Origin: JBBSBL01 sp046330255
GTDB taxonomy: Bacteria > Actinomycetota > Thermoleophilia > Solirubrobacterales > Solirubrobacteraceae
Assembly: GCA_046330255.1 (NCBI GenBank)
Contig: JAXLTC010000001.1
Span: 186,001 to 250,000 of the forward strand
Direction of reading: 5' to 3'
DNA: 64,000 bases
The position numbers and the translations under genes were made by a program. This document shows, piece by piece, positions 1-8,863 of this stretch; position 1 is the first letter of the stretch, and every line of letters starts with the position of its first letter. The notes beneath the pieces were generated by a model. It searched no databases and was not told the origin of the DNA. It was given only the letters and a program-made list of their open reading frames with translations.

Positions 1-50
1 GGCTCGACCGCCTCGACCGTGCCGAGCTCGGCTACCAGGCCCGTGAACAT
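1..50 (-). CDS. ribE: Riboflavin synthase alpha chain, N-terminal fragment
   Basis: Only the first 16 codons lie in the window. They read MFTGLVAELGTVEAVE, the usual beginning of riboflavin synthase (two 6,7-dimethyl-8-ribityllumazine to riboflavin plus the pyrimidine). The ATG sits in a TGATG overlap with the ribD stop codon, so the two are almost certainly co-translated in one riboflavin operon that continues beyond position 1. The N-terminal match is short but very characteristic. Confidence 0.85.
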   Translation of the reverse strand, partial: MFTGLVAELGTVEAVE

Positions 51-1171
51 CACCACTCCCGCAGCCGCGCGCGGACGAGCAGGTCGCCGCCGACCGTCCC
101 GCTCTCGAGCGTCAGCGCGCGCACCGCGTCCGCGATCGACTCGACGCCCTCACCCTCGAGCGGGTCGCGGGCGGTGCGGGACCCGAGCAGCACCGGCGCC
201 ACGAAGAACCGCAGCTCGTCGATCTCGCCCGCGTCGAGGAAGGCGCCGGCGAGCCGCGGCCCGCCCTCCAGCAGCACCGACGTGACGCCGTCCCCGCCCA
301 ACTGGTCCAGCGCCGAGCGCACCCGGCCGGGCTCGTTGGCGCCGGTCGCGACGATGACCTCGACGCCCGCCGTCTCCAGCGCGCCGACGGCGGTGCGCGG
401 GGCGCCGCGCGAGACGACGACCGTCAGCGGCTGCTCTCCCGCCCCGGCGACCAGCCGCGAGGTGAGCGGCAGCCGGGCCTCCGAGTCGAAGACGACGCGG
501 CGCGGCTGTCGGTGCACGTCGGGCACGCGGGCGTCAAGGGTCGGGTCGTCGGCGAGCGCCGTGCCGATCCCGATGGCGACCGCGTCGCACTCCGCCCGCC
601 AGCGGTGCGCGAGCGCGCGGCTCGGCTCCGCGGAGATCCACTTGGAGTCGCCGGCGGTCGTCGCGACCTTGCCGTCGAGCGTCATCGCGGACTTGAACAG
701 CACCCACGGGCGCCCGGTGCGGGCGTGCTTGCGGAACGGCTGGTTCAGGCGCCGGGCCCGTGCCGCGATCTCCCCGTCGGCCACGGCGACGTCGATGCCC
801 TCGTCGCGCAGGATGCCCAGCCCGCGGCCCGAGGCCTTCTCGGAGGGATCGTCGGCGGCGACGACCACGCGCGCCACGCCCGCCGCGGCGATCGCGTCGG
901 TACACGGCGGCGTGAGGCCGTGGTGGCAGCACGGCTCGAGCGAGACGTAGAGCGTCGCGCCTCGCGCGTCGGCCTCGCCGGCGGCCCGGATCGCCTCGAC
1001 CTCGGCGTGCGCGTTGCCGTGGGCGGTGTGCCAGCCCTCCCCCACCACCTCGCCGTCGCGGACCAGCACGGCTCCGACCAGCGGGTTCGGGCTGACCCGC
1101 CCGCGGCCCTTCGCCGCGAGCTCGATCGCGCGCGCGAGGTGCGGGACGTCTGTGTCGGTGCGGACGGGCAT
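50..1171 (-). CDS. ribD: Bifunctional diaminohydroxyphosphoribosylaminopyrimidine deaminase / 5-amino-6-(5-phosphoribosylamino)uracil reductase RibD
   Basis: Predicted to catalyse the second and third steps of riboflavin synthesis: deamination of the pyrimidine, then NADPH-dependent reduction of the ribose side chain. The 373-residue protein has an N-terminal cytidine-deaminase-like domain with the zinc motif HAEVEAI and a second motif PCCHHGLTPPC, and a C-terminal DHFR-like reductase domain (from about residue 150) with a LEGGPRLAGAF glycine-rich stretch. The ATG at 1171 gives MPVRTDTDVPHLARAIELA, the family's normal start; the frame stays open upstream to 2239 only because of base composition. 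ribE follows with an overlapping stop/start. A glycan gene is divergent 111 nt away. Confidence 0.95.
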   Translation of the reverse strand: MPVRTDTDVPHLARAIELAAKGRGRVSPNPLVGAVLVRDGEVVGEGWHTAHGNAHAEVEAIRAAGEADARGATLYVSLEPCCHHGLTPPCTDAIAAAGVARVVVAADDPSEKASGRGLGILRDEGIDVAVADGEIAARARRLNQPFRKHARTGRPWVLFKSAMTLDGKVATTAGDSKWISAEPSRALAHRWRAECDAVAIGIGTALADDPTLDARVPDVHRQPRRVVFDSEARLPLTSRLVAGAGEQPLTVVVSRGAPRTAVGALETAGVEVIVATGANEPGRVRSALDQLGGDGVTSVLLEGGPRLAGAFLDAGEIDELRFFVAPVLLGSRTARDPLEGEGVESIADAVRALTLESGTVGGDLLVRARLREW

Positions 1172-1282
1172 CGGGTCGCTCGCCGCCCCCAGGATAGGGC
1201 GGCGCGCCCGCGCGGGTCCGGGTCCGGGGCGCGTATCCTCTCCTGCTCGCAGGTGTAGCCCTGCGCGGAGGTCGCCGCCACC

Positions 1283-2326
1283 GTGAAGCTGATCATCCAG
1301 ATTCCCTGCCTGAACGAGGAGGAGACCCTCCCGGGCACGCTCGCCGACCTGCCCCGCGAGGTCGAGGGCTTCGACGTGGTCGAGTGGCTGATCATCGACG
1401 ACGGGTCCACCGACCACACCGTGGAGGCGGCACGCGCCGGCGGCGTGGACCACGTCGTCCGGCTCACCAACAACAAGGGCCTCGCGGCCGGGTTCCAGGC
1501 CGGCCTCGACGCGTGCCTGAAGCTCGGGGCGGACGTGATCGTCAACACCGACGCCGACAACCAGTACCGCGGCGACGACATCCCGCGCCTGGTGGCTCCG
1601 ATCCTGCGCGGAGAGGCGGACATGGTGGTGGGCGACCGCCAGGTCGAGACGATCGAGCACTTCTCGCCGATGAAGAAGTCGCTGCAGAAGCTCGGCTCCT
1701 GGGTCGTGCGCCAGGCCTCGGAGACCGCGATCGGCGACACCACCTCCGGGTTCCGCGCCTACAACCGCGAGGCCGCGCTGCAGATGCAGGTCGTCTCCAA
1801 GTTCACCTACACGCTGGAGACCATCATCCAGGCGGGCAAGCTGCTGGTCGCGGTCCAGGACGTCCCGATCCGCACCAACCCCAAGACGCGCGAGTCGCGG
1901 CTCTTCCCGTCGATGGGCGCCTACGTGCGCCGCAACGCGCTCTCGATCTTCCGGATCTACAGCCAGTACGAGCCGCTCAAGGTGTTCTGGGGCGGGGCGG
2001 TCGTGGTCGGGCTGGCCGCCCTCGCGGTCTGGATCCGCTTCCTCGTCGCGTTCATCGGGGGCAGCGGCGCCGGCCATGTGCAGTCTCTGATCCTCGGCGC
2101 GGTGCTGTTCAACGCCGCGGCCCTGCTGGCCGCGCTCGGCGTGATCGGCGACCTGCTCGCCGCCCAGCGGGTGCTCACCCAGCGCACGCTCGAGAAGGTG
2201 CGGCGGATAGAGCTGCAGCTCGGCGTGGAGCCGTCCCACAGCGAGCCGGCGCCGGGCAAGGACGACGCGGGCGACGCGCGGCCCGGCGGCGCCGGCGAGG
2301 GCGACCGGGAAACGCTGAGCGTATGA
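1283..2326 (+). CDS. Family 2 glycosyltransferase with C-terminal membrane anchor
   Basis: Transfers a sugar from an activated donor, probably to a lipid or surface-glycan acceptor at the inner face of the membrane. The 347-residue protein starts at GTG. It has the GT-A signatures PCLNEEETLPGTL near the N-terminus, IIDDGSTDHT near residue 37, and TDADNQY as the DxD metal site near residue 90. Two hydrophobic helices near residues 232-255 and 264-288 would anchor it, as in dolichol-phosphate-mannose-synthase-like enzymes. The tail is charged and low in complexity. The next gene starts in an ATGA overlap. The sugar and acceptor cannot be told from sequence. Confidence 0.85.
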   Translation: MKLIIQIPCLNEEETLPGTLADLPREVEGFDVVEWLIIDDGSTDHTVEAARAGGVDHVVRLTNNKGLAAGFQAGLDACLKLGADVIVNTDADNQYRGDDIPRLVAPILRGEADMVVGDRQVETIEHFSPMKKSLQKLGSWVVRQASETAIGDTTSGFRAYNREAALQMQVVSKFTYTLETIIQAGKLLVAVQDVPIRTNPKTRESRLFPSMGAYVRRNALSIFRIYSQYEPLKVFWGGAVVVGLAALAVWIRFLVAFIGGSGAGHVQSLILGAVLFNAAALLAALGVIGDLLAAQRVLTQRTLEKVRRIELQLGVEPSHSEPAPGKDDAGDARPGGAGEGDRETLSV

Positions 2327-2952
2327 GCGCGGGCGCCGCCGAGCAGGTCCCGACCGGCAACACCTACGACAAGTACGGGTCCACGAATCCGGTCGTCCGC
2401 CGCCTGATGGGCGGCTTCGAGGCCACGCTCGACGAGCTCTTCTCCCGCGCCGCGCCCGGCTCGGTGCTCGACGTCGGCTGCGGCGAGGGCGTGCTCACCG
2501 AGCAGTGGGCCGACCGCCTCGGCGACGGGCGCATCGTCGGCATCGACCTCGAGGACGAAAAGCTCGCCGCGGAGTGGGCGAAGCGGAGCAGGGACAACCT
2601 CTCCTACCGCGTGATGAAGGCCGAGAACCTGCCGTTCTCCGACGGGGAGTTCGAGCTCGCCGCCGCGATCGAGGTGCTCGAGCACGTGCCCGACCCCGAG
2701 CACACGGTCGCCGAGATGGCGCGCGTGGCCTCCCGCCACCTGCTCGTCTCGGTGCCGCGCGAGCCGCTGTGGCGCGGGCTGAACATGGCGCGTGGCGCCT
2801 ACCTGCGCGACCTCGGTAACACTCCGGGACACCTGAACCACTGGTCCAAGCGGTCGTTCGTGCGGCTGCTCGCGCGCCACGGCGAGGTCGTCGAGGCGCG
2901 CTCGCCGTTCCCGTGGACGATGCTGCTCGTGCGCGTCGGTGGCCCGGCCTGA
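2323..2952 (+). CDS. Class I SAM-dependent methyltransferase
   Basis: A 209-residue methyltransferase with the SAM-binding motif VLDVGCGEGVLTE near residue 47, an acidic post-motif (IVGIDLEDEKL) and EVLEHVPDPEH, typical of methyltransferase 11/23-type enzymes. It overlaps the glycosyltransferase by 4 nt (ATGA) and the flippase by 14 nt, so it belongs to the same surface-glycan operon and may methylate the glycan or its lipid carrier. The acceptor is not known. Confidence 0.85.
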   Translation: MSAGAAEQVPTGNTYDKYGSTNPVVRRLMGGFEATLDELFSRAAPGSVLDVGCGEGVLTEQWADRLGDGRIVGIDLEDEKLAAEWAKRSRDNLSYRVMKAENLPFSDGEFELAAAIEVLEHVPDPEHTVAEMARVASRHLLVSVPREPLWRGLNMARGAYLRDLGNTPGHLNHWSKRSFVRLLARHGEVVEARSPFPWTMLLVRVGGPA

Positions 2953-4321
2953 CGCCGGGTCCGGCGGGGAGCCGCAGACCCGCTCCTACGCCGCCGGCGC
3001 GCGGATCCTCTCGATCGGGATCGCGTCGACCGGCCTGGTCACGTTCCTGTACTTCGTGCTGGCGAGCCAGGCGCTCGGCCCGGACGCCTACTCGCGCATC
3101 GCGGTCATGTGGTCGGTGCTGCTCACGATCGTGTCGGTCATCTACCGGCCGATCGAGCAGCTCCTCTCGCGCTCGATAGCCGACCGCCGCGCCCGCGGGC
3201 TGGAGGGCGAGCAGCTGCGTGTCCCGCTTGCGATCCAGGCGGGCTTCGCGCTCGCGTTCCTGGCGGTGGCGCTGCCGCTGCGCACGACGATCACCGACGA
3301 CGTGCTCGGGGGGAGCGCGACGCTCTACTGGATCCTCGTCGTTGCGGTGCTGGCGTACGCGGCCAGCTACTTCGCCCGCGGCTGGCTCGCCGGCCACCAG
3401 CGCTTCGGGCTCTACGGCGGGCTGGTGTTCCTCGAGTCGCTGTCGCGCACGCTGTTCGCGCTCGCGGCCGTGATCGGGATCACCTCCGGCCAGGACGCGG
3501 TCGCGGCCGGCATGGCCGCGGCGCCGTTCGTCTCGCTCGTGGTGGTTCCGTTCGCGTTCTCGCGGCGCCGCGCGAAGCACGTCGAGGGCGAGGAGCTCGT
3601 GCCGGCCGCCGACGCGGCGCTGGAGGCCGGACCGGCGTCGGAGACCGTCGAGGAGGCCAGCGGCGACCTCAGCCTGCGCCGCGGCACGGGGTTCGCGCTC
3701 GCCGTGTTCGCGATCATGCTTTCGGAGCAGACGCTGCTCAACGGGGGCGTGCTGGCGATCGACGCGACCTCGGGCAACGCCGCGCTCGCGGGCTTCGTCT
3801 TCAACGTGCTGCTGATCGCGCGCGCCCCGCTCGTCCTCTTCCAGGCGATCCAGACCTCGCTCCTGCCCCACCTCGCGGGACTGGAGGCGCGCGACCGCAC
3901 CGCGGAGTTCGCGCACGCGATCAGGGTGACGCTGCTCGCGATCGCGGCCTTCGCCGGGGCCGTCGCCCTCGGCCTGCTCCTGATCGGCCCCGAGGTGATG
4001 TCGGCCCTCTTCAAGGGCCATGCCGACTACTCGCGCGTCGGCCTGGCGATCGTCGGCGTCGGGATGGGGCTCCATCTCGCCTCCGGGACGCTCAACCAGT
4101 CCGCGCTCGCGCGCGGAGACGCGCGACTCGCCGCCGGCGCCTGGCTGCTCTGCGCCGGCCTCTTCATCGCGTGGTGCCTCTCCGGGATCGTCCCGGACGA
4201 GGTCGAGCGCGTCGAGGTCGGCTACTTCGGCGCGGCGCTGCTGCTGTGCTGCCTGCTCTACGGGCTCTACCGGCGGCCGAGCGCCGAGGCGGTCGCCACG
4301 GCGGAGCCGGCGCCGGCGTAG
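2939..4321 (+). CDS. Polysaccharide/lipid-linked oligosaccharide flippase (MOP superfamily)
   Basis: A 460-residue integral membrane protein, about 12-14 predicted helices, with the layout of the polysaccharide-transport branch of the MOP/Wzx superfamily. It should flip lipid-linked glycan across the cytoplasmic membrane. A hydrophilic loop at about residues 198-245 separates two halves. The GTG start at 2939 overlaps the methyltransferase. With that gene and the glycosyltransferase it forms a three-gene unit for making, modifying and exporting a glycan. Confidence 0.8.
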   Translation: MARPDAGSGGEPQTRSYAAGARILSIGIASTGLVTFLYFVLASQALGPDAYSRIAVMWSVLLTIVSVIYRPIEQLLSRSIADRRARGLEGEQLRVPLAIQAGFALAFLAVALPLRTTITDDVLGGSATLYWILVVAVLAYAASYFARGWLAGHQRFGLYGGLVFLESLSRTLFALAAVIGITSGQDAVAAGMAAAPFVSLVVVPFAFSRRRAKHVEGEELVPAADAALEAGPASETVEEASGDLSLRRGTGFALAVFAIMLSEQTLLNGGVLAIDATSGNAALAGFVFNVLLIARAPLVLFQAIQTSLLPHLAGLEARDRTAEFAHAIRVTLLAIAAFAGAVALGLLLIGPEVMSALFKGHADYSRVGLAIVGVGMGLHLASGTLNQSALARGDARLAAGAWLLCAGLFIAWCLSGIVPDEVERVEVGYFGAALLLCCLLYGLYRRPSAEAVATAEPAPA

Positions 4322-4594
4322 GCGGCGCGGCGGCGCGGCGGCGCCGTGGCGGCGTGAGCCCGTAGCGAACGACGGCAATGAAGCAGCCCTCCGGCCGGGG
4401 CCCCGCCTCGAGAGTGCAATTCCCCGCGTATTGCAGGGACGAATGCAGTCTCGCGAAAGGCGCCCGGCCGACGGTCCCGAAACGGCGCTGATTCCACCGC
4501 CGCGCCCGCGTCCGGGCTATGGCGTGGTCCTGTTGACGTTTCCCACCTCGCTCCCCCTCGATGACGCCGTTCCGGGAAGCCGGCGAGGCCCGCG
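4322..4594. other. Non-coding gap between convergent genes
   Basis: A 273-nt stretch between the convergent flippase and ABC permease genes. It is less GC-rich than its neighbours in places (around 4420-4450). I see no convincing gene, RNA or long inverted repeat. Short open frames here lack a plausible start context. Confidence 0.5.
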
Positions 4595-7162
4595 CTACTC
4601 GTAGGCCAGCGCCTGGAGCACGTCGATCCGCGCCGCGCGCCGCGCGGGCAGCAGCGCCGCGAGCACGCCGAAGAGCCCGGCGACGATCACGATCACGACC
4701 AGCGTGCCGACCGGATAGGAGAGCACGAAGCCCTCGTCGGCCAGCGGTCGCGTGACCAGCGCGCCGAACACGCAGCCGAGCGCGACCCCGATCAGCGCCC
4801 CGATCAGCGCGGTGATCACCGACTCCCAGCGCACGATCGCGCGCACCTGCGCGCGCGAGGTGCCGATCGCGCGCAGCATCCCGAGCTCGCGCGTGCGCTC
4901 GTGGATCGAGAGCGCGAGCGTGTTCGCGATCCCGAACAGCGCGACGATCACCGACAGCGACAGCATCACGTAGAAGAGCGCCAGCAACTGGTTCACCTGC
5001 GCGGCCTGGCGCTTCTTGAACTCGGTCTTGTTGAGCGCCTCGACCGTCGGATACTGCGCGTCCAGCACCTTGGAGATCGCATGCTTGACCGTCTGCTCCC
5101 TGGCCCCGGGCGCGAGGCCGACGAGCGCGAAGGCGTCCTGGCGGGCGCCGAAGACCGTCCGCAGCGTCGCGTTGGTGACCGTCGCGTCCGTGAGCAGGTT
5201 GCCGCGATCCTCGTAGACCCCCGCGACGCGGAGCGCGGGGCGCCGGCCGGACGCCGTCAGCGTGCGCAGATCGTCACCGACCGAGAGGTGGTTGTCGCGC
5301 GCGAAGCGCTTGCTCACCAGCGCGCTGCGCGGCCCGAGGCGCGCCAGCGTGGCGTCGTTGCCGTGAACCCAGGTGAACGAGTACAGCCGCGGGAACGAGC
5401 GCGGGTCCACGCCGCTGAAGCTGACCTTGTCCGCGACCCCGCGCACCTTCGCCTGGCTGAAGCTCGCCGGGGAGACCTCGCCGACGCCGCGCACGCCCCG
5501 CAGCGCCGCCACCGACGCCGGCGGGATCGGGGAGAACCCGTTCTCGTCCTGGACGACGAACGTCCCCTTGAAGTTCTGGTCCACCGCGCGATCGACGCTC
5601 GCCGTGAGCCCGGCCGCGAAGACCGCGACGAACGTGATCAGGGCGACGCCGATCATCAGCGCCGCGGCGGTCGAGGCGGTGCGCCTCGGGTTCCGAACCG
5701 CGTTCTCCCGCGCCAGGCGCCCCGGGACCCCCCGGACTCGCTCCACGGGCCAGCCGACCGCGGAGGCGATCGGGCGGACCAGGAACGAGGACAGCAGGCC
5801 GACTCCGAGCAGGACCAACCCGGCCCCGGCGCCGATCTGAGCCAGCGCCGCGTCGCCCTCGGCGCTGCCGAACAGCCCCAGCGCCATCAACCCGAGGCCC
5901 CCGAGCGCGAGCAGCGCGGCGATCGCGGTGCGCAGGCGCCCGCCACGGGCCGAGGCGCCCGCGGAGGACTCCTGCAGCGCCGCCACCGGCGGGACCCGCG
6001 TCGCCCGCAGCGCCGGCGCGAGCGCGGCGGCGACCGTGACGAGCGTCCCGATCAGGACCGAGACGATCGCGGTGCGCGACTCGAACACGGTGCCGGTGCT
6101 GGGGATGTCGGCGCCGAGCGCCTTGAACAGCCCGCGCAGCCCCGGCGCCACCAGGAAGCCCAGCGCAAGGCCCACCAGCGAGGCGAGCAGTCCCACCACG
6201 AACGCCTCGGCGAAGACCTCGCCGAGCACCTGGCGGCGCGAGGCGCCGAGCATGCGCAGCAGCGCGAACTCCTTGATCCGCTGCGCGACCGTGATCGAGA
6301 ACGTGTTGAAGATCATGAAGCCGCCGACGAACAGCGCCACGCCCGCGAACACGAACAGGATCGTCGTGATGAACGAGAAGCCCTGCTGGGTGTCCTTCGC
6401 CCGGCTCTCGGCCTGCGCCTGGCCGGTGCGCACGGTGAGCGAGCGCGGCAGGGCCGCCCGCAGGCGCCGCGCGAGCGCCGACGGCTCCAACCCGGGCGTC
6501 GCCTGCACGTCGATCCCGTCGAAGCTCGAGCCCTTGCGCAGCGCCCTCTGGGCCTCCCCGAGCGACATCACCGCCACGCTGGCTCCGGCGAGGCTCGCGA
6601 CGTCGCCGTAGCGCGCGATGCCGACCAGGCGGTAGCGATGCACCGGCCCGTCGCCGGCCACCGGGACCGAGTCTCCGATCCGGTAGCTCGTCTTGTCGGC
6701 GGTGGCCTTGTCGAGCGCGACCTCGCCGGGACCGGCCGGCGGGCGGCCCTCGACGTAGCGGAACGGACTGAACGGCGGCGGCTGCGCGGAGGCGATGAAG
6801 TCGGGCGCGCCCCGGGCGGCGACGTCCTTGCCCTTGCGGTCGAAGATCCGCGCGACGTCGAACACGTCGCCGGCGGCCTTGCGCACGCCCGCGACGCCGC
6901 GCACGCGCCGCAGCGCGGAGGCGGGGATCGTCGCGGCGGCGTTCCCGAGCCCGCCCTGCTGCTGCTTGACCGCCACCGTCGGCGTGATCGCGACGTCGAT
7001 GCCCTGCAGGCCGGTCGTGAAGATCTGGTCGAAGGAGCGGTTGATCGTATCGGTGAGGATGTAGGTGCCCGAGATCAGCGCCACTCCGAGCACCACTGCC
7101 GTCGCGGTCAGGATCGTGCGCAGCTTCCGGGCCCGCAGGCCCCTGATCGCCAGCGCGCCCAT
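4595..7162 (-). CDS. FtsX/MacB-type ABC transporter permease
   Basis: An 855-residue permease with two FtsX-like domains. An N-terminal helix (LTATAVVLGVALISGTY) is followed by a large extracytoplasmic MacB-PCD-like region (about residues 45-230), a block of helices, a second periplasmic domain (about 500-690) and final helices ending in ARRIDVLQALAYE. This is the DUF214/LolE-like layout of exporters for lipids, lipoproteins, peptides or drugs, rather than cell-division FtsX. The ATG at 7162 overlaps the ATPase stop codon (TGATG), so the pair is one operon. The open frame upstream of 7162 is only a shadow of the ATPase gene. Substrate unknown. Confidence 0.9.
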   Translation of the reverse strand: MGALAIRGLRARKLRTILTATAVVLGVALISGTYILTDTINRSFDQIFTTGLQGIDVAITPTVAVKQQQGGLGNAAATIPASALRRVRGVAGVRKAAGDVFDVARIFDRKGKDVAARGAPDFIASAQPPPFSPFRYVEGRPPAGPGEVALDKATADKTSYRIGDSVPVAGDGPVHRYRLVGIARYGDVASLAGASVAVMSLGEAQRALRKGSSFDGIDVQATPGLEPSALARRLRAALPRSLTVRTGQAQAESRAKDTQQGFSFITTILFVFAGVALFVGGFMIFNTFSITVAQRIKEFALLRMLGASRRQVLGEVFAEAFVVGLLASLVGLALGFLVAPGLRGLFKALGADIPSTGTVFESRTAIVSVLIGTLVTVAAALAPALRATRVPPVAALQESSAGASARGGRLRTAIAALLALGGLGLMALGLFGSAEGDAALAQIGAGAGLVLLGVGLLSSFLVRPIASAVGWPVERVRGVPGRLARENAVRNPRRTASTAAALMIGVALITFVAVFAAGLTASVDRAVDQNFKGTFVVQDENGFSPIPPASVAALRGVRGVGEVSPASFSQAKVRGVADKVSFSGVDPRSFPRLYSFTWVHGNDATLARLGPRSALVSKRFARDNHLSVGDDLRTLTASGRRPALRVAGVYEDRGNLLTDATVTNATLRTVFGARQDAFALVGLAPGAREQTVKHAISKVLDAQYPTVEALNKTEFKKRQAAQVNQLLALFYVMLSLSVIVALFGIANTLALSIHERTRELGMLRAIGTSRAQVRAIVRWESVITALIGALIGVALGCVFGALVTRPLADEGFVLSYPVGTLVVIVIVAGLFGVLAALLPARRAARIDVLQALAYE

Positions 7163-7899
7163 CAGGCGGCGACGCCCTTCATCAGGTCCACCACCTCGTC
7201 GGCCGAGCCGGCGGGGCCGTCGTGGATGACGCGACCGTCGGCCAGCACCACGAGCCTGTCCGCGGTGGCGGCGGCGAACGGGTCGTGGCTGACCATGACC
7301 ACCGTCTGCCCGAGATCGTCGACGGAGGTGCGCAGGAGCGCGAGCACCTCCTGGCCGGAGCGGGAGTCGAGGTTGCCGGTGGGCTCGTCGGCGAACACCA
7401 CCGCCGGCCGGGTGACCAGCGCGCGGGCGACCGCGACACGCTGCTGCTGGCCTCCCGAGAGCTCCGCCGGGCGGTGGGACAGGCGGTCGCCGAGCCCGAC
7501 CGTCTCCACGAGCCGCGCGAGCCACTCGGCGTCCGGATCGCGGCCCGCGATCCGCAGCGGGAGCACCAGGTTCTCCTCCGCGGTCAGCACCGGCAGCAGG
7601 TTGTAGGCCTGGAAGACGAAGCCGATCTTGTCCCTGCGCAGCCGGGTGAGCCGGTGGTCGTCGAGCGTGGAGAGCTCGACGCCGTCGATCGTCACGGAGC
7701 CCGACGTCGGGCGATCGAGCCCCGCCAGGCAATGCAGGAGCGTCGACTTGCCCGACCCGGAGGCGCCCATGATCGCCGTGAACCCGCCGGGGGGCAGGTC
7801 GAGCGTCACTCCGGCGAGCGCGTCGACGGCGGTCTCGCCCTCGCCGTAGCGGCGGGTCAGCTCGCGCGCGGAGACGATCGGCTGGGCTGGGTCGGGCAT
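7162..7899 (-). CDS. ABC transporter ATP-binding protein (MacB/LolD type)
   Basis: A 245-residue ATPase with Walker A GASGSGKST (near residue 43), Q-loop FVFQAYNLLP, signature LSGGQQQR, Walker B VVFADEPTGNLD and switch H in MVSHD. The DEPTGNLD form marks the LolD/MacB branch that pairs with FtsX-like permeases, as found here directly downstream. The ATG at 7899 gives MPDPAQPIVSARELTRRYG; rpe ends upstream at 7914 with a 14-nt gap after it, so this could be read from the housekeeping operon. Confidence 0.93.
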   Translation of the reverse strand: MPDPAQPIVSARELTRRYGEGETAVDALAGVTLDLPPGGFTAIMGASGSGKSTLLHCLAGLDRPTSGSVTIDGVELSTLDDHRLTRLRRDKIGFVFQAYNLLPVLTAEENLVLPLRIAGRDPDAEWLARLVETVGLGDRLSHRPAELSGGQQQRVAVARALVTRPAVVFADEPTGNLDSRSGQEVLALLRTSVDDLGQTVVMVSHDPFAAATADRLVVLADGRVIHDGPAGSADEVVDLMKGVAA

Positions 7900-7913
7900 C
7901 TGGGACCTCGGGT

Positions 7914-8657
7914 TCAGGCCGCGGTGGCCGCGGCGGTGACGGCGGCGTAGGCCGCCGCAGGGTCGTCGGAGCCGAACACGGAGGACCCGGCCACGAACAG
8001 GCGCGCGCCGGCCCGGGCGCACGGCCCGGCGGTGTCGGCCCCGATCCCGCCGTCCACCTCGATCGCGCACCGTTCCGGCAGCAGGTCCGCGAGGCGGCGC
8101 ACCTTGCCGGGCGAGCCGGCGAGGAACGGCTGCCCGCCCCAGCCAGGGTTGACCGTCATGCAGAGCGCGACGTCCAGCGAGTCCGCGACCTCCGCGAGCG
8201 CGCCGGGCGGCGTGGCGGGGTTGATCGCCGCGCCCGCGGCGCAGCCCGCCTCGCGCACGATCTGGAGCGCGCGGTTCAGGTGCCGCGTCGCCTCGGCGTG
8301 GAGCGAGATCGAGTCGGCGCCCGCCTCGGCGAACGCCGCCACCTGCGCCTCCGGGCGCTCGATCATCAGGTGGACGTCCAGCATCGCGCCGGCGTCGTGC
8401 ACGACGTCCGCCAGCGCGGAGACCGCCAGCGGGCCCATCGTGATCGGGGGCACGAAGTGACCGTCCATCACGTCCACGTGGATCACCCGCGCGCCGGCCG
8501 CGAGCACCTCTTCCACCTGGGCGCCGAGGCGCGCGAAATCCGCCGCCAGGATCGACGGAGCGACGTGGACCGCACCCAGCAGCGCGGCGCGCGCGTCGTC
8601 GGCGAGCCGGCTCAGGCTCAGACCGCCCTGAGCATCGACTCGTGGCAGTGGTTGCAC
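7914..8657 (-). CDS. rpe: Ribulose-phosphate 3-epimerase
   Basis: Interconverts ribulose 5-phosphate and xylulose 5-phosphate in the pentose phosphate pathway. Family motifs: VAPSILAADFARLG, HVDVMDGHFVPPITMGP (metal and catalytic Asp), DVHLMIERPE, MTVNPGWGGQPF and EVDGGIG. The start is uncertain. The conserved domain begins at 8570 (HVAPSIL), but the nearest in-frame ATG/GTG/TTG upstream is the GTG at 8657, which adds about 30 residues and overlaps the zinc-ribbon gene. A CTG at 8579 would give a normal 221-residue enzyme, and a CTG at 8621 would make a CTGA junction with the upstream stop. I give the canonical GTG but suspect a CTG start. Confidence 0.9.
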   Translation of the reverse strand: MQPLPRVDAQGGLSLSRLADDARAALLGAVHVAPSILAADFARLGAQVEEVLAAGARVIHVDVMDGHFVPPITMGPLAVSALADVVHDAGAMLDVHLMIERPEAQVAAFAEAGADSISLHAEATRHLNRALQIVREAGCAAGAAINPATPPGALAEVADSLDVALCMTVNPGWGGQPFLAGSPGKVRRLADLLPERCAIEVDGGIGADTAGPCARAGARLFVAGSSVFGSDDPAAAYAAVTAAATAA

Positions 8658-8863
8658 TCCACGATCGCGGTGCTCGACATGCGCACGATCGTCGAGTGCT
8701 CTCCGCAGTTCGGGCACACCGAGGTCAACTCGAAGCGCCGCAGGCAGTAGACGCAGCGATAGCGGCCCGCCAGGTTGGTGGGGCGCAGCCACGGCTCGCC
8801 GCACGAGGGGCAGTCGAGCCCCAGCTTGACGTCGGCGTCCGCCACCCGCCCATCATGGCGCAT
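8618..8863 (-). CDS. Small four-CxxC zinc-ribbon protein
   Basis: An 81-residue protein with four CxxC pairs (residues 18/21, 37/40, 50/53 and 70/73), consistent with two zinc knuckles in tandem. It lies between rsmB and rpe, overlapping the rsmB end by 11 nt and possibly the rpe start. The ATG at 8863 is used; a GTG at 8845 is possible. No catalytic motif is visible. The position in a translation-linked operon suggests a nucleic-acid- or ribosome-associated role, which is inference only. Confidence 0.75.
   Translation of the reverse strand: MRHDGRVADADVKLGLDCPSCGEPWLRPTNLAGRYRCVYCLRRFELTSVCPNCGEHSTIVRMSSTAIVECNHCHESMLRAV

Noticed and set aside
50..2239. A 729-codon minus frame that would give RibD a 356-residue N-terminal extension
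   Set aside because: The extension lies opposite the glycosyltransferase gene and has no domain; the family start is at 1171.
2495..4378. A 627-codon minus-strand open frame
   Set aside because: Arg/Ala/Glu-rich low-complexity shadow of the methyltransferase and flippase genes, a common effect in GC-rich DNA.
4267..4594. A short minus frame (4267-4497) in the gap
   Set aside because: No homology and poor start context; mostly antisense to the flippase end.
4901..7606. A 901-codon plus-strand open frame
   Set aside because: Shadow of the ABC permease and ATPase; composition is Arg-, Asp- and Gln-rich with no domain.
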